From Pseudomonas sp. DC1.2 (GTDB taxonomy: Bacteria > Pseudomonadota > Gammaproteobacteria > Pseudomonadales > Pseudomonadaceae): a stretch of 64,000 bases of DNA. The notes beneath the pieces were generated by a model. That model was not told the origin of the DNA and did no database searches. It saw nothing but the letters and a program-made list of their open reading frames with translations. Every line of letters begins with the position of its first letter. The first letter of the stretch is position 1. The position numbers and the translations under genes were made by a program. The DNA is taken from assembly GCF_034351645.1 (NCBI RefSeq), contig NZ_CP133782.1, positions 1,865,001 to 1,929,000 of the forward strand. The letters are read 5' to 3'. Shown here piece after piece: positions 8,679 to 17,763 of this stretch.

Positions 8679-9746
8679 TTATTGCATATTGATAATGACT
8701 TCTTCCTGCCACTTCTGAGGCAGTGCCTTGGAGGTCTTTTCCCATGCGTCGGCATCTTTGATTGGTGTTACTTTTTTGTACTGCTCGTTCGGCAGCAGCT
8801 TGGCTTTCACGTCTTCCGGCAGGGTCAGGTGGTCAGCGCGGATTGGACGAGCATTGCCGCGCGCCAGGTTGGTCTGGCCGGCGTCGCTGAAGATGTACTC
8901 GCGAGTCAGCTTGGCGGCGTTCGGGTGTTTGGCGTACTTGTTGATAATGGTGGTGTAGCCGGAGATCACCGAACCATCGGACGGGATCAGCACGATGTAG
9001 TCCTCAGGGTTGGCCATTTTGGCCTTGTAGCTCAGGCCGTTGAAGTCCCAGACCACGCCGACTTCCACTTCACCTTTTTCCATGGTGGCGATGGTCGGGT
9101 TGGCGAGCGACAGACGACCCTGCTTGGCGATCTCAGCAAACATCAGCAGCGCAGGCTGGATGTTTTTTTCGTCGCCACCGTTGGCCAGTGCTGCAGCCAG
9201 GACGCCGTTGGCGGCTTGAGCAGCGGTGCTCACGTCGCCGATGGACACTTTGTATTTGCCGGTTTTCAGATCAGCCCAACTTTTCGGTGCTTCAGAACCG
9301 TGCAGCAGCTTTTTGTTAACAATGAACGCGATGGTCCCGGTGTACGCCAAGGCCCAGTTGCCGTCCTTGTCTTTCGCCCAGTCCGGGACTTGTGCCCAGG
9401 TGGTTGGCTTGTACGGTTGAGTCACGCCCTGTTTGACGGCTATCGGGCCAAAAGCGGCGCCCACGTCGCCGATGTCGGCACTGGCGTTGTCTTTTTCAGC
9501 GGCGAACTTGGCCACTTCCTGCGCCGAACTCATGTCAGTGTCGATGTGCTTCAGGCCGTAGGTCTTGGCCAGGTCATCCCACGTACCTTTCCAGTTGGCC
9601 CAGTCATCGGGCATGCCGACGCTGTTGACTGCGCCTTCCGCTTTCGCAGCGGCTTCGAGGGTTTTCAAATCCGTATCAGCGGCCATGGCGGCGGTGCACA
9701 TGGCAATGGTCGAGCCTAACAGTGATGCCAGGAAAAGCTGTTTCAT
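8679..9746 (-). CDS. ABC transporter periplasmic substrate-binding protein
   Basis: The extracellular solute-binding protein (family 1 / Fbp-PotD fold) of the import system, 355 residues. The first 22 residues form a Sec signal peptide ending in AMAA before DTDLKTLEAAAKAEG, an N-terminal motif typical of this binding-protein group. GGAGC-type ribosome binding sequence precedes the ATG. It is the first gene of the minus-strand operon. A GntR-type operator lies at 9791-9802, 45 bases ahead of its start. Homologues are often labelled as iron, putrescine or 2-aminoethylphosphonate binders; the phosphatase neighbours favour a phosphorus compound. Confidence 0.92.
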   Translation of the reverse strand: MKQLFLASLLGSTIAMCTAAMAADTDLKTLEAAAKAEGAVNSVGMPDDWANWKGTWDDLAKTYGLKHIDTDMSSAQEVAKFAAEKDNASADIGDVGAAFGPIAVKQGVTQPYKPTTWAQVPDWAKDKDGNWALAYTGTIAFIVNKKLLHGSEAPKSWADLKTGKYKVSIGDVSTAAQAANGVLAAALANGGDEKNIQPALLMFAEIAKQGRLSLANPTIATMEKGEVEVGVVWDFNGLSYKAKMANPEDYIVLIPSDGSVISGYTTIINKYAKHPNAAKLTREYIFSDAGQTNLARGNARPIRADHLTLPEDVKAKLLPNEQYKKVTPIKDADAWEKTSKALPQKWQEEVIINMQ

Positions 9747-9790
9747 CCGAAGCTCCTTTGGGCGTTTTCACGCTGCGATTGCGGTTGTGT

Positions 9791-9802
9791 TGGTCTAGGT
9801 CA
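9791..9802 (-). promoter_or_regulatory. GntR/HutC-type operator ahead of the transport operon
   Basis: TGGTCTAGGTCA matches the left arm and centre of the TGGTCTAGACCA operator known for HutC-subfamily GntR regulators such as DasR/NagR. It sits 45 bases before the binding-protein gene. Confidence 0.6.
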
Positions 9803-10068
9803 GCAATACCTGAGCCAATTTAGGCGGCTTGGATGACATTTTGATGTCGGCCCCCAGCCAGCCGGTATTTTTTACGCTTGAATACTCAGGGTGCGAGATA
9901 AGCGTAGACCATGGCTAAAGGGCTGATATGAAAGGACTTGGCCGTGAAATTGCAGGTGTCTGGTGCAACCGTTCGGCGCCTTTGTCATCTGCCAGTCATA
10001 TGCAGTGCCTAGGCTTGCAGTCAGTTGATGGAGCCGGTTTAGCTCGCGGTTCTGCCCCGAAACAGTGC

Positions 10069-10080
10069 TGGTCTAGTCCA
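10069..10080 (+). promoter_or_regulatory. GntR/HutC-type operator ahead of the regulator gene
   Basis: TGGTCTAGTCCA shares eight leading bases with the site at 9791-9802 and ends 14 bases before the regulator start, where it could give autoregulation. Confidence 0.6.
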
Positions 10081-10094
10081 GATAGGTAACGTTG

Positions 10095-10808
10095 ATGCGC
10101 GTCGAGACAACCAAAGCGGTGACAGCCATCGGGCAAGTGCTTCAGGAGCAACTCGACCACGGATTGCTGGCGCACGGCAGCAAGCTACCGGCCGAGCGCA
10201 AGCTCAGTGAGTTGTTCGGGACCACTCGGATCACGGTGCGTGAGGCGTTGTTACAGTTGGAAGCTCAAGGCCAGATTTATCGCGAGGAGCGGCGTGGCTG
10301 GTTCGTGTCGCCGCCGCGTCTGGCCTATAACTTGATGCAGCGCAGTCACTTCCACGCCATGGTCAGCGCCCAGGGGCGGGTGCCGTCTACCGAAGTGATT
10401 TCGGCGCGGTTGCAGCCGGCATCGGCGGCGGTGTGTGCATGGTTGCAATTGCCCGCGCTGTCGAGCGTGATTCAGATTTGCCGTGCGCGACGTATTGATG
10501 GGCGACTGGTGCTGTATGTAGAGCACTATCTGAATCCGCAGTTTTTTCCGGGAATCCTCGACTTTGATTTGAATCAGTCGATTACCGAGTTGTATGCCCG
10601 GCATTACGATCTGCACTACGGTCGGGTGCGGTTCGAGATCGTGCCGACGTCGTTGTCGGTGGATGCGGCGGCCGCATTGCGGGTGTCGGTGGGGAGCCCA
10701 GGGTTACGGATTGCCCGGGTCAATTATGATCAGCATGAGCGGTTGATCGATTGTGACCTGGAGTTTTGGCGACATGATGCGATTCATGTCGGCGTCGATG
10801 TGGTCTGA
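10095..10808 (+). CDS. GntR-family transcriptional regulator with UTRA domain
   Basis: A HutC/PhnF-type regulator of 237 residues. The N-terminal winged helix (about 10-75) contains KLPAERKLSELFGTTRITVREAL, split here as a typical GntR recognition region. The UTRA effector domain (about 90-235) should bind the imported ligand or a breakdown product. The ATG at 10095 is used rather than TTG at 10092. The gene is divergent from the six-gene transport operon, and both promoters carry a TGGTCTAG operator. The natural reading is that it represses the transport operon and itself until the substrate appears. Confidence 0.9.
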   Translation: MRVETTKAVTAIGQVLQEQLDHGLLAHGSKLPAERKLSELFGTTRITVREALLQLEAQGQIYREERRGWFVSPPRLAYNLMQRSHFHAMVSAQGRVPSTEVISARLQPASAAVCAWLQLPALSSVIQICRARRIDGRLVLYVEHYLNPQFFPGILDFDLNQSITELYARHYDLHYGRVRFEIVPTSLSVDAAAALRVSVGSPGLRIARVNYDQHERLIDCDLEFWRHDAIHVGVDVV

Positions 10809-10838
10809 CGGGACGGGTTATTCGTGTGGCCGTGGCGA

Positions 10839-10866
10839 CCCCTTCGCGAGCGTGCTTGCGAAGGGG
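10839..10866. repeat. REP-type palindrome
   Basis: CCCCTTCGC / GCGAAGGGG arms around GAGCGTGCTT, between the convergent GntR and channel genes. It may also terminate one or both. Confidence 0.7.
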
Positions 10867-10875
10867 GTTGAACGG

Positions 10876-13035
10876 TCACTCTGACTTTTCCTGCCCGCCG
10901 CCCGCCGTGACCACCTGAATGCTCATGCGCGGTGTCGCCAAATCAAGTCCGGCTTCATCCAGGTGTCGTTTCAGTGACAGGTTGAATGCCCTGGAAACTT
11001 CCCACTGCTTGATCGGAGCGGTCTTGAAGCGGGCGCGAAGAATCGCACTGCCGGACTCGAAACTTTCTACACCCTGAATCTCCAGTGGCGACCAGATATT
11101 GCGGCGTTGCAGCGGATCGGTGCGCATTTTCTGACCGACTTCGCGCATCAGTTTGATCGCGTCGTCGATTTCCATGTTGTAAGGCACGGCGACTCGAAAG
11201 ATTGCGTAGCCGAACTCTCGTGAGTAGTTCTTGATGCTTTTGATTTCGCTGAACGGAATGGTATGCACGATGCCGTCGATGTCCCGCAGGCGCACGGTGC
11301 GGATGGTCAGGCCTTCGACCGTGCCCAAGTGGCCGCCGACATCTACGTAGTCATCGATGGCCAGTGAGTCTTCGATGATGATGAACAGCCCGGTGATCAA
11401 ATCCGCGACCAATGACTGGGCACCGAAACCGATGGCCAGGCCAATCACACCGGCACCGGCCAGCAGAGGCGTGACGTTCATGCCCATGTTCGCCAGCGCG
11501 ACGATCAGCGCAATAATGAAAATGGCCACGAACAGCACGTTACGGATCAACGGCATCATGGTTTGCGCCCTGGCGTTGGCCAGGCCCTTGCGCGAGCGCG
11601 TCAGGGCGTGATGCACGGCGGTGTCGCTGAGGATCCAGATCAGCCAGGCGAAAATCAGCGTGCCGGCGAGGCTGAACAGTTTGACGCTGATTTCATGACC
11701 GTCGCCTTCGGTGAACGCGATAAGCGACATGCCCCAGACCCGCAAGCCGAGTTCGATGAACACCAGCCACACCACCAGGTGGGCAAGGGTGTAGCAAAAG
11801 CTTTTGAGTCGGTCGGAATACAGTGCGTGGCGCTTTACCGTTCGTTGCGGTTTGAGTGAATGCCGGCGTACCAGCCCGTTGATGACCATGCACAACACCA
11901 GCAGCACGGTGCAGATCAGCGACTGGCGCAGTGCTGTGCTGGTGTCGCCCGCCGAAACGAACGTGGCGAACAGCGAGATGCCCACCAGCACCAAGGCTGG
12001 CAGAAACCAGAAGGTGCCGAGGATGTCGATGGTGTCGCTCAAGGCTCGGCGGGTCAGGCGTCGTGACAGTGGTTGGTTGCGGATCAGGTGTGCGATGGGG
12101 CGGCGAAAGCGCAGGATAAACAAGCCGGTCGATAGCGCCGCGAGGACATTGGCACACGTCGCCGCCGTGTGGGCCAAGTGACTGCCGAGGCTGGTCACCA
12201 GGCGTGGGTCGCTCAGGGCTTCACCGAAAGCGGCAAAACTACCGATCAGCCATAACGGGCGAAACGCCTGATGCCGCAGGATGTACAAGGCGCGGTGGCG
12301 GTGCGGCCCATCGAGCACCGAAAAGGCAATGACGCAGATCGCCGAAAAGCACGTCCCCACTACCAGTGCATAAGCCAGGACCATTGCCAGATCCTTGCCC
12401 AGGGACGAAGGCAGGGCGTAGCTCATATAGACCGTGATCACCAAGGCGATCAGCCACGGTCCGAGTTTGCGCAAGGCAAAGCGCAGCATGTCCAGGGCTT
12501 TGGGGTGTTGCGGCAGTTCTTCGGTCAGGCCGAAGCGCATGCGTACTGTGTGGCCGAGCCAAATCAGAGCCGCAGCCAGCAGGCTCCAAACCATCAGGAT
12601 CATGGCGAAGGCAAAGATGATCGGCAGCCACTCATTGGCCGGCAACATCAATTCCGACAGTTCCCCTTCGGCCAAGCCGAACTCTTCGGACCAGCGTGTC
12701 AGCGGACTGTCGGCGCCGGAAAACTGTTTTTCAAAACTGGCCAGCGTGCCACCGATCAGACTCAGTACGCCTTCTTCAGTGGCTGGCTGGGCCTTTTTGG
12801 TGACGTCGCGGAGTTTTTTCAGGTCCGCGAGCAGCTTGCTACGTTGCTGATCGTTTTCGAGGGATTTGATGACGTCGTCCAGGGATTGCCCCAATGGCAC
12901 CTGCGCCTCGGGCTGGGCTTTCGTTGAGCTGTTGAGCAGCCCCGGTAAACCGACCGCCTGTGCAGGCGCCACCGGCAGTAGCGTCATGAGGCAGACAAGG
13001 AGCAAACACGGCAGGGCGAAAAGACGAGCGAACAC
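10876..13035 (-). CDS. MscS-type mechanosensitive ion channel, large
   Basis: A 719-residue channel, larger than E. coli MscS (286) and close to YbiO/YnaI-class proteins. A signal peptide covers about 1-27. A periplasmic domain follows with the polar stretch LGQSLDDVIKSLENDQQR, then many hydrophobic helices. The pore-lining helix and MscS beta domain lie around residues 530-640, with GLAIGFGAQSLVADLITG and VGTVEGLTIRTV-like sequence (LGTVEGLTIRTVRLR). The protein should open under hypo-osmotic stress. It stands alone on the minus strand between a REP element and a small membrane-protein gene. Confidence 0.92.
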   Translation of the reverse strand: MFARLFALPCLLLVCLMTLLPVAPAQAVGLPGLLNSSTKAQPEAQVPLGQSLDDVIKSLENDQQRSKLLADLKKLRDVTKKAQPATEEGVLSLIGGTLASFEKQFSGADSPLTRWSEEFGLAEGELSELMLPANEWLPIIFAFAMILMVWSLLAAALIWLGHTVRMRFGLTEELPQHPKALDMLRFALRKLGPWLIALVITVYMSYALPSSLGKDLAMVLAYALVVGTCFSAICVIAFSVLDGPHRHRALYILRHQAFRPLWLIGSFAAFGEALSDPRLVTSLGSHLAHTAATCANVLAALSTGLFILRFRRPIAHLIRNQPLSRRLTRRALSDTIDILGTFWFLPALVLVGISLFATFVSAGDTSTALRQSLICTVLLVLCMVINGLVRRHSLKPQRTVKRHALYSDRLKSFCYTLAHLVVWLVFIELGLRVWGMSLIAFTEGDGHEISVKLFSLAGTLIFAWLIWILSDTAVHHALTRSRKGLANARAQTMMPLIRNVLFVAIFIIALIVALANMGMNVTPLLAGAGVIGLAIGFGAQSLVADLITGLFIIIEDSLAIDDYVDVGGHLGTVEGLTIRTVRLRDIDGIVHTIPFSEIKSIKNYSREFGYAIFRVAVPYNMEIDDAIKLMREVGQKMRTDPLQRRNIWSPLEIQGVESFESGSAILRARFKTAPIKQWEVSRAFNLSLKRHLDEAGLDLATPRMSIQVVTAGGGQEKSE

Positions 13036-13112
13036 TAGGCGGTCAACCTCGGGATGAGCGGATCGGCCGAGTGTACGAGCCCGTCAAAATCAATGCGAGC
13101 CGATGAGCGAAT

Positions 13113-13289
13113 TTATTCGTTGAGTTTGGCCAGGATCTTGTAAACCACGGTGGCGAGGATCAATAGCATGCCGATCCACAGGGTGAAGACCCCGGCATTT
13201 TTGTCGCGGAAGTTGAAGCCGACGGCCAGCAGGATCATCCCGCAAACAATAGGAATCAGCATGGCGTGAAATGAAGACATCGAGATCAT
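13113..13289 (-). CDS. Small two-helix membrane protein, 58 residues
   Basis: A short frame starting MISMSSFHAMLIPIV with stop at 13113. An alternative start at the second Met (MSSFHAM) is equally possible. Two hydrophobic segments (about 10-24 and 35-50) are separated by a short polar loop, NFRDKNAGV, and the tail KILAKLNE is charged. It is not part of any frame-shifted larger gene, and both neighbours leave room for it. I recall similar small proteins annotated as hypothetical in Pseudomonas; the function is unknown. Confidence 0.6.
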   Translation of the reverse strand: MISMSSFHAMLIPIVCGMILLAVGFNFRDKNAGVFTLWIGMLLILATVVYKILAKLNE

Positions 13290-13412
13290 GACGACAGCCT
13301 TGTCGAAGGGGATGCCTCAAGTCTAGGTCGCTTTTGAGCGGGCGGGGGTGATGTGTGTCAGAAAGCAGAGACTGTGTGGCGAGGGCAGCAGCGTCCTCGC
13401 CACACGTATGGG

Positions 13413-14702
13413 TCATGGCAATTCGTGACAGGCGTAGAACGCGCTCAGTACCTTGACCAGGTGCGCCAGGTCGTGGCTGCCACACAGTTCACGGATCGAA
13501 TGCATGGCAAACGTCGGCAGGCCGATGTCAACGGTGCGAACGCCCAAGTGGCTGGCGGTGATCGGGCCGATGGTCGAACCACAGCCCATGTCACTGCGTA
13601 CCACGAAACTCTGTACCGGCACTTCTTCGGCCATGCACAGATGACGGAAAAAGCCCGCGGTTTCGCTGTTGGTGGCGTAGCGCTGGTTGCTGTTGACCTT
13701 GATTACCGGTCCGGCATTGAGTTTTGGGCCGTGGTTAGCGTCGTGCTTTTCGGCATAGTTGGGATGAACACCGTGGGCGTTGTCGGCCGACACCAGCAGC
13801 GATTTTTGAATGGTCCTTACGAACTCATCACCGTCGGGCAGCAGGCGACGCAAGGTCTGCTCGAGCATCGGGCCGTCAGCGCCGCAGGCCGAGCATGAAC
13901 CGACTTCTTCGTGGTCGTTGGCCACCAGCACGCAGGTTTCATCGGTTTCGGCGCTCAGCAGCGCTTGCAGCCCGGCGTAGCACGACAGCAGGTTGTCGAG
14001 GCGTGCGCCCGCAATGAAGTCGCCATTCAGGCCGATCACCGCAGCGCTTTGGGTGTCGTAGAAACTCAACTCGTAGTCGAGTACAACATCGGCGTTGAGC
14101 CCGTGTTCGCGAGCCAGTTGATCAGTGAGTACCGCGCGAAAATCCACACGCTCGTCACCGGCAAATTGCGCGAGGATAGGCGGCAGTTCGGTCTGCGCAT
14201 TGATCGCCCAGCCCTGATTAGCTTCACGGTTGAGGTGGATGGCCAGGTTCGGGATCGTGGCAATCGGTGCCTTGAAATCGATCAACTGGCTCTCGACCTT
14301 ACCGTCACGGCGGAAGGTCACGCGGCCCGCTAGGGACAGGTCGCGGTCGAACCACGGAGCCAGCAGGGCACCGCCATAGACTTCGACGCCCAGTTGCCAG
14401 AAGCCCTGGCGTTGTAGCTCTGGCTGCGGCTTGACCCGCAGGCATGGGCTGTCGGTATGGGCGCCGACCATACGAATACCGCCGTGCAGTGGCGAGTGAC
14501 GACCCATCTTGAAGGCAACAATAGAGGAGTCGTTACGGGTGACGTAATAACGACCGTTAGTTTCGATGGTCCACGGCTCGCGCTCGTCAAGGCGCGCAAA
14601 ACCCGCCGCTTCCAGACGCTGAACAAGACTGGCGGTGGCATGAAAGGGGGTAGGGGAGGCCTTGAGGAAGTCGATCAGGCCTTGGTTCAACTCTTCGCGC
14701 AT
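13413..14702 (-). CDS. apeB: M18-family aminopeptidase
   Basis: A cytoplasmic zinc aminopeptidase of 429 residues that removes N-terminal, often acidic, residues from peptides. Zinc ligands are visible in GAHTDSP (about 79-85), in NDHEEVGS near 260, and in the C-terminal [10 protein letters not shown] region. [11 protein letters not shown] is also typical of the family. The length matches the bacterial M18 group (about 430). It is a single gene whose product degrades peptides during turnover; the neighbours (rluA, min genes) are unrelated in function. Confidence 0.95.
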   Translation of the reverse strand: MREELNQGLIDFLKASPTPFHATASLVQRLEAAGFARLDEREPWTIETNGRYYVTRNDSSIVAFKMGRHSPLHGGIRMVGAHTDSPCLRVKPQPELQRQGFWQLGVEVYGGALLAPWFDRDLSLAGRVTFRRDGKVESQLIDFKAPIATIPNLAIHLNREANQGWAINAQTELPPILAQFAGDERVDFRAVLTDQLAREHGLNADVVLDYELSFYDTQSAAVIGLNGDFIAGARLDNLLSCYAGLQALLSAETDETCVLVANDHEEVGSCSACGADGPMLEQTLRRLLPDGDEFVRTIQKSLLVSADNAHGVHPNYAEKHDANHGPKLNAGPVIKVNSNQRYATNSETAGFFRHLCMAEEVPVQSFVVRSDMGCGSTIGPITASHLGVRTVDIGLPTFAMHSIRELCGSHDLAHLVKVLSAFYACHELP

Positions 14703-14807
14703 AAGAAACTCCAGACAGCAGTGGGCGGGAGTTTAACGTATTGGACGCAGAATTGGCGTTGGTCTGCTGCTCTGTTTCCCTCGAGATTGCGTCTGGAGGA
14801 AATACCC

Positions 14808-14900
14808 TGTGGGAGCGAGCCGGCTCGCGAAAGCGGGGTATTAGGCAACATCGGTGCCGACCGGTACTCCGTTATCGCAAGCTGGTTCCCACAGTTTTTT
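14808..14900. repeat. REP-type element
   Basis: Starts GTGGGAGCGAGCCGGCTCGCG and ends TATCGCAAGCTGGTTCCCAC, giving outward-facing REP palindromes in the gap between rluA and the aminopeptidase gene. Confidence 0.7.
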
Positions 14901-14913
14901 ATCGCCTTGCCCG

Positions 14914-15549
14914 TCAGAACGGTGCCGGGCACTCAAAGCGCATGCGTTCACCGGTTTGAGGCTGGGTGAAGCTGAGCATGCTGGCGTGCAGGCACAGTCG
15001 GGGCCATGCGGCCAAGGCTTGTTCGTGAGCGTAGAGCCCGTCACCCAATAGGGGATGGCCGATGGAGAGCATGTGAACGCGCAACTGGTGAGACCGTCCG
15101 GTGATTGGCGTCAGCTCTACTCGGCACCAGTCGCCACATCGCTCCAGCACACGCCAGAAGGTCAGCGCGTTTTTGCCGAATTCGTGATCCACCACATGGC
15201 GAGGCTTGGTCGGTGGGTCATAGCGCAAAGGAAGGTCGATGCTGCCGCTGTCCAGTTCCGGTTGGCCCCAGCACAGCGCGGTGTAGGCCTTTTCCGTTTC
15301 ACGGTCGTGAAACTGCCGAGACAGTTCGCGATGAGTGTCCGGGTCACGGGCCAGCAGAATGATGCCCGAGGTTTCCCAATCCAGCCGATGAACGATTCGC
15401 GCTTCGGGGTAGCCGTTTTCTTGCAGACGGGTAATCAGGCAGTCCTTGTTGTCATCGGCCCGGCCAGGGACGGAGAGCAACAGGGTCGGTTTATTCACCA
15501 CCAGTACGGCGGCGTCCTGATGGATGATATGGATGTTGGACAGCGGCAT
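14914..15549 (-). CDS. rluA: Dual-specificity RNA pseudouridine synthase RluA
   Basis: Isomerises uridine to pseudouridine in RNA; the short RluA type modifies 23S rRNA U746 and tRNA U32. The 211 residues lack an S4 domain, as expected for RluA rather than RluC/D. The catalytic Asp57 is in HRLDWETSG, and GRSHQLRVHM near 155 is the second family motif. Start MPLSNIHIIHQDAAVLVVNKP is the usual N-terminus of the group. It lies downstream of minE, separated by a strong 20-bp hairpin. Confidence 0.92.
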   Translation of the reverse strand: MPLSNIHIIHQDAAVLVVNKPTLLLSVPGRADDNKDCLITRLQENGYPEARIVHRLDWETSGIILLARDPDTHRELSRQFHDRETEKAYTALCWGQPELDSGSIDLPLRYDPPTKPRHVVDHEFGKNALTFWRVLERCGDWCRVELTPITGRSHQLRVHMLSIGHPLLGDGLYAHEQALAAWPRLCLHASMLSFTQPQTGERMRFECPAPF

Positions 15550-15574
15550 TAAAACAGCCTCGTAACAAACGCCA

Positions 15575-15622
15575 ACGGCGGCTCAGGCCCCTTCAAGTGA
15601 CAGAAGGGGCCTGAGCCGCCGT
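15575..15622 (-). terminator. Very strong hairpin between minE and rluA
   Basis: Perfect 20-bp arms (15575-15594 and 15603-15622) around the loop AAGTGACA, with no mismatch. There is no T-run on either side, so it may be a Rho-independent-like pause, an mRNA 3' stabiliser or a REP relative rather than a classical terminator. Confidence 0.6.
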
Positions 15623-15640
15623 GGCTCCAACCGGATCGAC

Positions 15641-15895
15641 TCAGCGATCTGGCAGGGTGATATTGAGTTCCAGAATCGAGCAGCTACCCTGGTTTTCCAG
15701 AGCGACATGCACGTCATCGGACCCGATATTGACGTACTTGCGGATCACTTCTACCAGTTCCTTCTGCAAGGCTGGCAGGTAATCCGGCGTACTGCGCTGG
15801 CCGCGTTCATGCGCCACGATGATCTGTAGACGCTCTTTCGCTACCGACGCGGTGCTGACCTTTTTGCTGGCACGAAAGAAGTCAAAAAGATTCAT
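15641..15895 (-). CDS. minE: Cell division topological specificity factor MinE
   Basis: An 84-residue protein that stimulates the MinD ATPase and drives pole-to-pole oscillation, restricting MinC action to the poles. It begins [25 protein letters not shown] in two parts: the amphipathic membrane-targeting helix and the MinD contact region. The C-terminal dimerisation domain ends in [10 protein letters not shown]. Its start overlaps the minD stop by one base, so it is coupled to minD. Confidence 0.97.
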   Translation of the reverse strand: MNLFDFFRASKKVSTASVAKERLQIIVAHERGQRSTPDYLPALQKELVEVIRKYVNIGSDDVHVALENQGSCSILELNITLPDR

Positions 15896-16707
15896 TATCT
15901 ACCTCCAAACAGGCGCTCGAAGAAGCCCTTCTTCGTTACATCGAGGAAACGATGCTCCACGGTTTTGCCCAGCAGGCGATCGACTGCATCGCTGTACGCC
16001 TGACCGGCGTCGCTCTGGTCGTCGAGAATTACTGGCACACCCTGGTTGGAGGCTTTGAGTACCGCTTGCGATTCCGGGATCACACCCAGCAAGGTCACCG
16101 CCAGGATGTCCTTGACGTCTTCAACGCCAAGCATCTCGCCATTGCTGACGCGCTCAGGGTTGTAGCGGGTCAGTAGCAGGTGTTCCTTGATCGGGTCTTC
16201 GCCGTTTTCGGCGCGGCGCGACTTGCTGGCCAACAGGCCCAGCATGCGGTCGGAGTCACGTACCGAAGACACTTCCGGGTTGGTCACGACAATCGCTTCA
16301 TCAGCGAAGTACATGGCCAGGTGAGCACCTTTCTCGATGCCAGCCGGCGAATCGCAAACCACAAATTCGAATTCTTCTTTGAGCGCCATCAGGACTTTTT
16401 CAACGCCCTCGACGGTCAACGCATCTTTATCGCGGGTCTGACTGGCAGCCAGGACGTAAAGGTTTTCAAGACGTTTGTCTTTGATCAGGGCTTGCTGCAG
16501 GTTGGCTTCGCCGTTGACCACGTTGACGAAGTCGTACACCACGCGGCGCTCGCAACCCATGATCAGATCGAGGTTACGCAAGCCGACGTCGAAGTCGACG
16601 ATTACTGTTTTGTGGCCGCGCAGAGCGAGACCTGTACCGATAGCGGCGCTGGTGGTGGTCTTACCCACACCACCCTTGCCGGATGTAACCACGAGAATCT
16701 TGGCCAA
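15895..16707 (-). CDS. minD: Septum site-determining protein MinD
   Basis: A ParA/MinD-family ATPase of 270 residues that recruits MinC to the membrane. The deviant Walker A is GKGGVGKTT (10-18) with the signature Lys11 and Lys16. Further family motifs are [24 protein letters not shown] and the switch regions. The C-terminal amphipathic membrane-targeting helix ends [12 protein letters not shown]. It sits between minC (200 bases upstream) and minE (one-base overlap). The order minC-minD-minE is the standard one. Confidence 0.97.
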   Translation of the reverse strand: MAKILVVTSGKGGVGKTTTSAAIGTGLALRGHKTVIVDFDVGLRNLDLIMGCERRVVYDFVNVVNGEANLQQALIKDKRLENLYVLAASQTRDKDALTVEGVEKVLMALKEEFEFVVCDSPAGIEKGAHLAMYFADEAIVVTNPEVSSVRDSDRMLGLLASKSRRAENGEDPIKEHLLLTRYNPERVSNGEMLGVEDVKDILAVTLLGVIPESQAVLKASNQGVPVILDDQSDAGQAYSDAVDRLLGKTVEHRFLDVTKKGFFERLFGGR

Positions 16708-16907
16708 GGTGTTTCACCCCTAAGGAAAAAGGACTTTTAGCCCCTGAAAAACATCTCTTGAAAAACTACTGCAGTCGGACAGCCTTGGCTGGAATCCGGC
16801 TCTGGGCGGCGCTTACCTCAGGTAAACACTGCTTTGGCCTTTTTCCTACTTCGTTTGAGCCGTTTTCGCTACGTTTTAGAGATGCTTGGAAAATGCGGCA
16901 GTATCCG

Positions 16908-17645
16908 TTAAAGCCGAATGATGTTCAACACGTCGCCCGACAGGCTGACCTGTACGCCCGAACCCCACAGCGGATCGCGACGTAAATCCTCGGAAACCTT
17001 GTATTGCCCGGCGATGGAGATTAGTTCAGCGCTCATTTGCTGACAGAAAATTCGTGCTTTGGTGTCGCCTTTGACCCCGGCCAGCGCACGACCGCGCATC
17101 GGGCCGTATACATGGATATTGCCATCGGCAAGAAGTTCCGCCCCCGGACTGACTGAGGAAATCACCACCAAATCGCCACCTTGGGCATATATCTGTTGGC
17201 CACCCCGCACGGGCGAGGTAATCACCTTCGTCGGTTTGATGGTGGGTTCTGGCGGCTTTTCCGGCTTTTTCGTCACCGTGCCTTCACGCGGATCCAGCGG
17301 ACGCTCTCGTGCCCCTGAGGGCGGCAACACCGGCAAGTCCACTGCGATGGCGGCGGCGATGTCTTCGATGCGGCTGGCACGGATCGCCAGGGTGCGCAGG
17401 CCATGCTGGCGGCACACGCGCATCAGTGCAGGCAAGTCCACTGCGCCCTCGCTGGCCGGGAGTTTGTCCAGCGCCAGTACCAGGGGGGCATTGCTGAAAA
17501 AATTGGGTGCCTGAGCGACCTTGGCGGCCAATTGCCGATCAAGGTTCTCGAGGTCGTTACGGGACAGTTCCAGAACCGTAATGGCGAGCATGCTGCCCTT
17601 TAACTGGAACACGGGATCTTGGTCTAGCGGTTCGGTTTGGCTCAT
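16908..17645 (-). CDS. minC: Septum site-determining protein MinC
   Basis: Inhibitor of FtsZ ring assembly, 245 residues from the start [17 protein letters not shown]. An in-frame ATG eight codons upstream is less likely. The N-terminal FtsZ-binding domain (about 10-110) is joined by a Pro-rich linker (about 115-150) to the beta-helical C-terminal domain with [14 protein letters not shown] and [15 protein letters not shown]. That domain dimerises and contacts MinD. The gene is divergent from the late acyltransferase; the two starts are about 118 bases apart. Confidence 0.96.
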   Translation of the reverse strand: MSQTEPLDQDPVFQLKGSMLAITVLELSRNDLENLDRQLAAKVAQAPNFFSNAPLVLALDKLPASEGAVDLPALMRVCRQHGLRTLAIRASRIEDIAAAIAVDLPVLPPSGARERPLDPREGTVTKKPEKPPEPTIKPTKVITSPVRGGQQIYAQGGDLVVISSVSPGAELLADGNIHVYGPMRGRALAGVKGDTKARIFCQQMSAELISIAGQYKVSEDLRRDPLWGSGVQVSLSGDVLNIIRL

Positions 17646-17763
17646 GGTCGGCGTACAACGGCTTGTCACTAAAAGTGCCGAGACTTATAACGAGAACGCC
17701 CGCGAGCCGCAAGCCGGGTCGAACGATGTAGAATGCGCGGCCATTGTCTTTCCGGAACCTTTA

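Noticed and set aside
8682..9719. A 345-codon plus-strand frame opposite the binding-protein gene.
   Set aside because: Low-complexity Val/Gly/Phe composition and full overlap with a well-supported gene.
17521..17763. In-frame N-terminal extension of the late acyltransferase.
   Set aside because: Overlaps the certain minC gene on the other strand and adds residues unlike the family.
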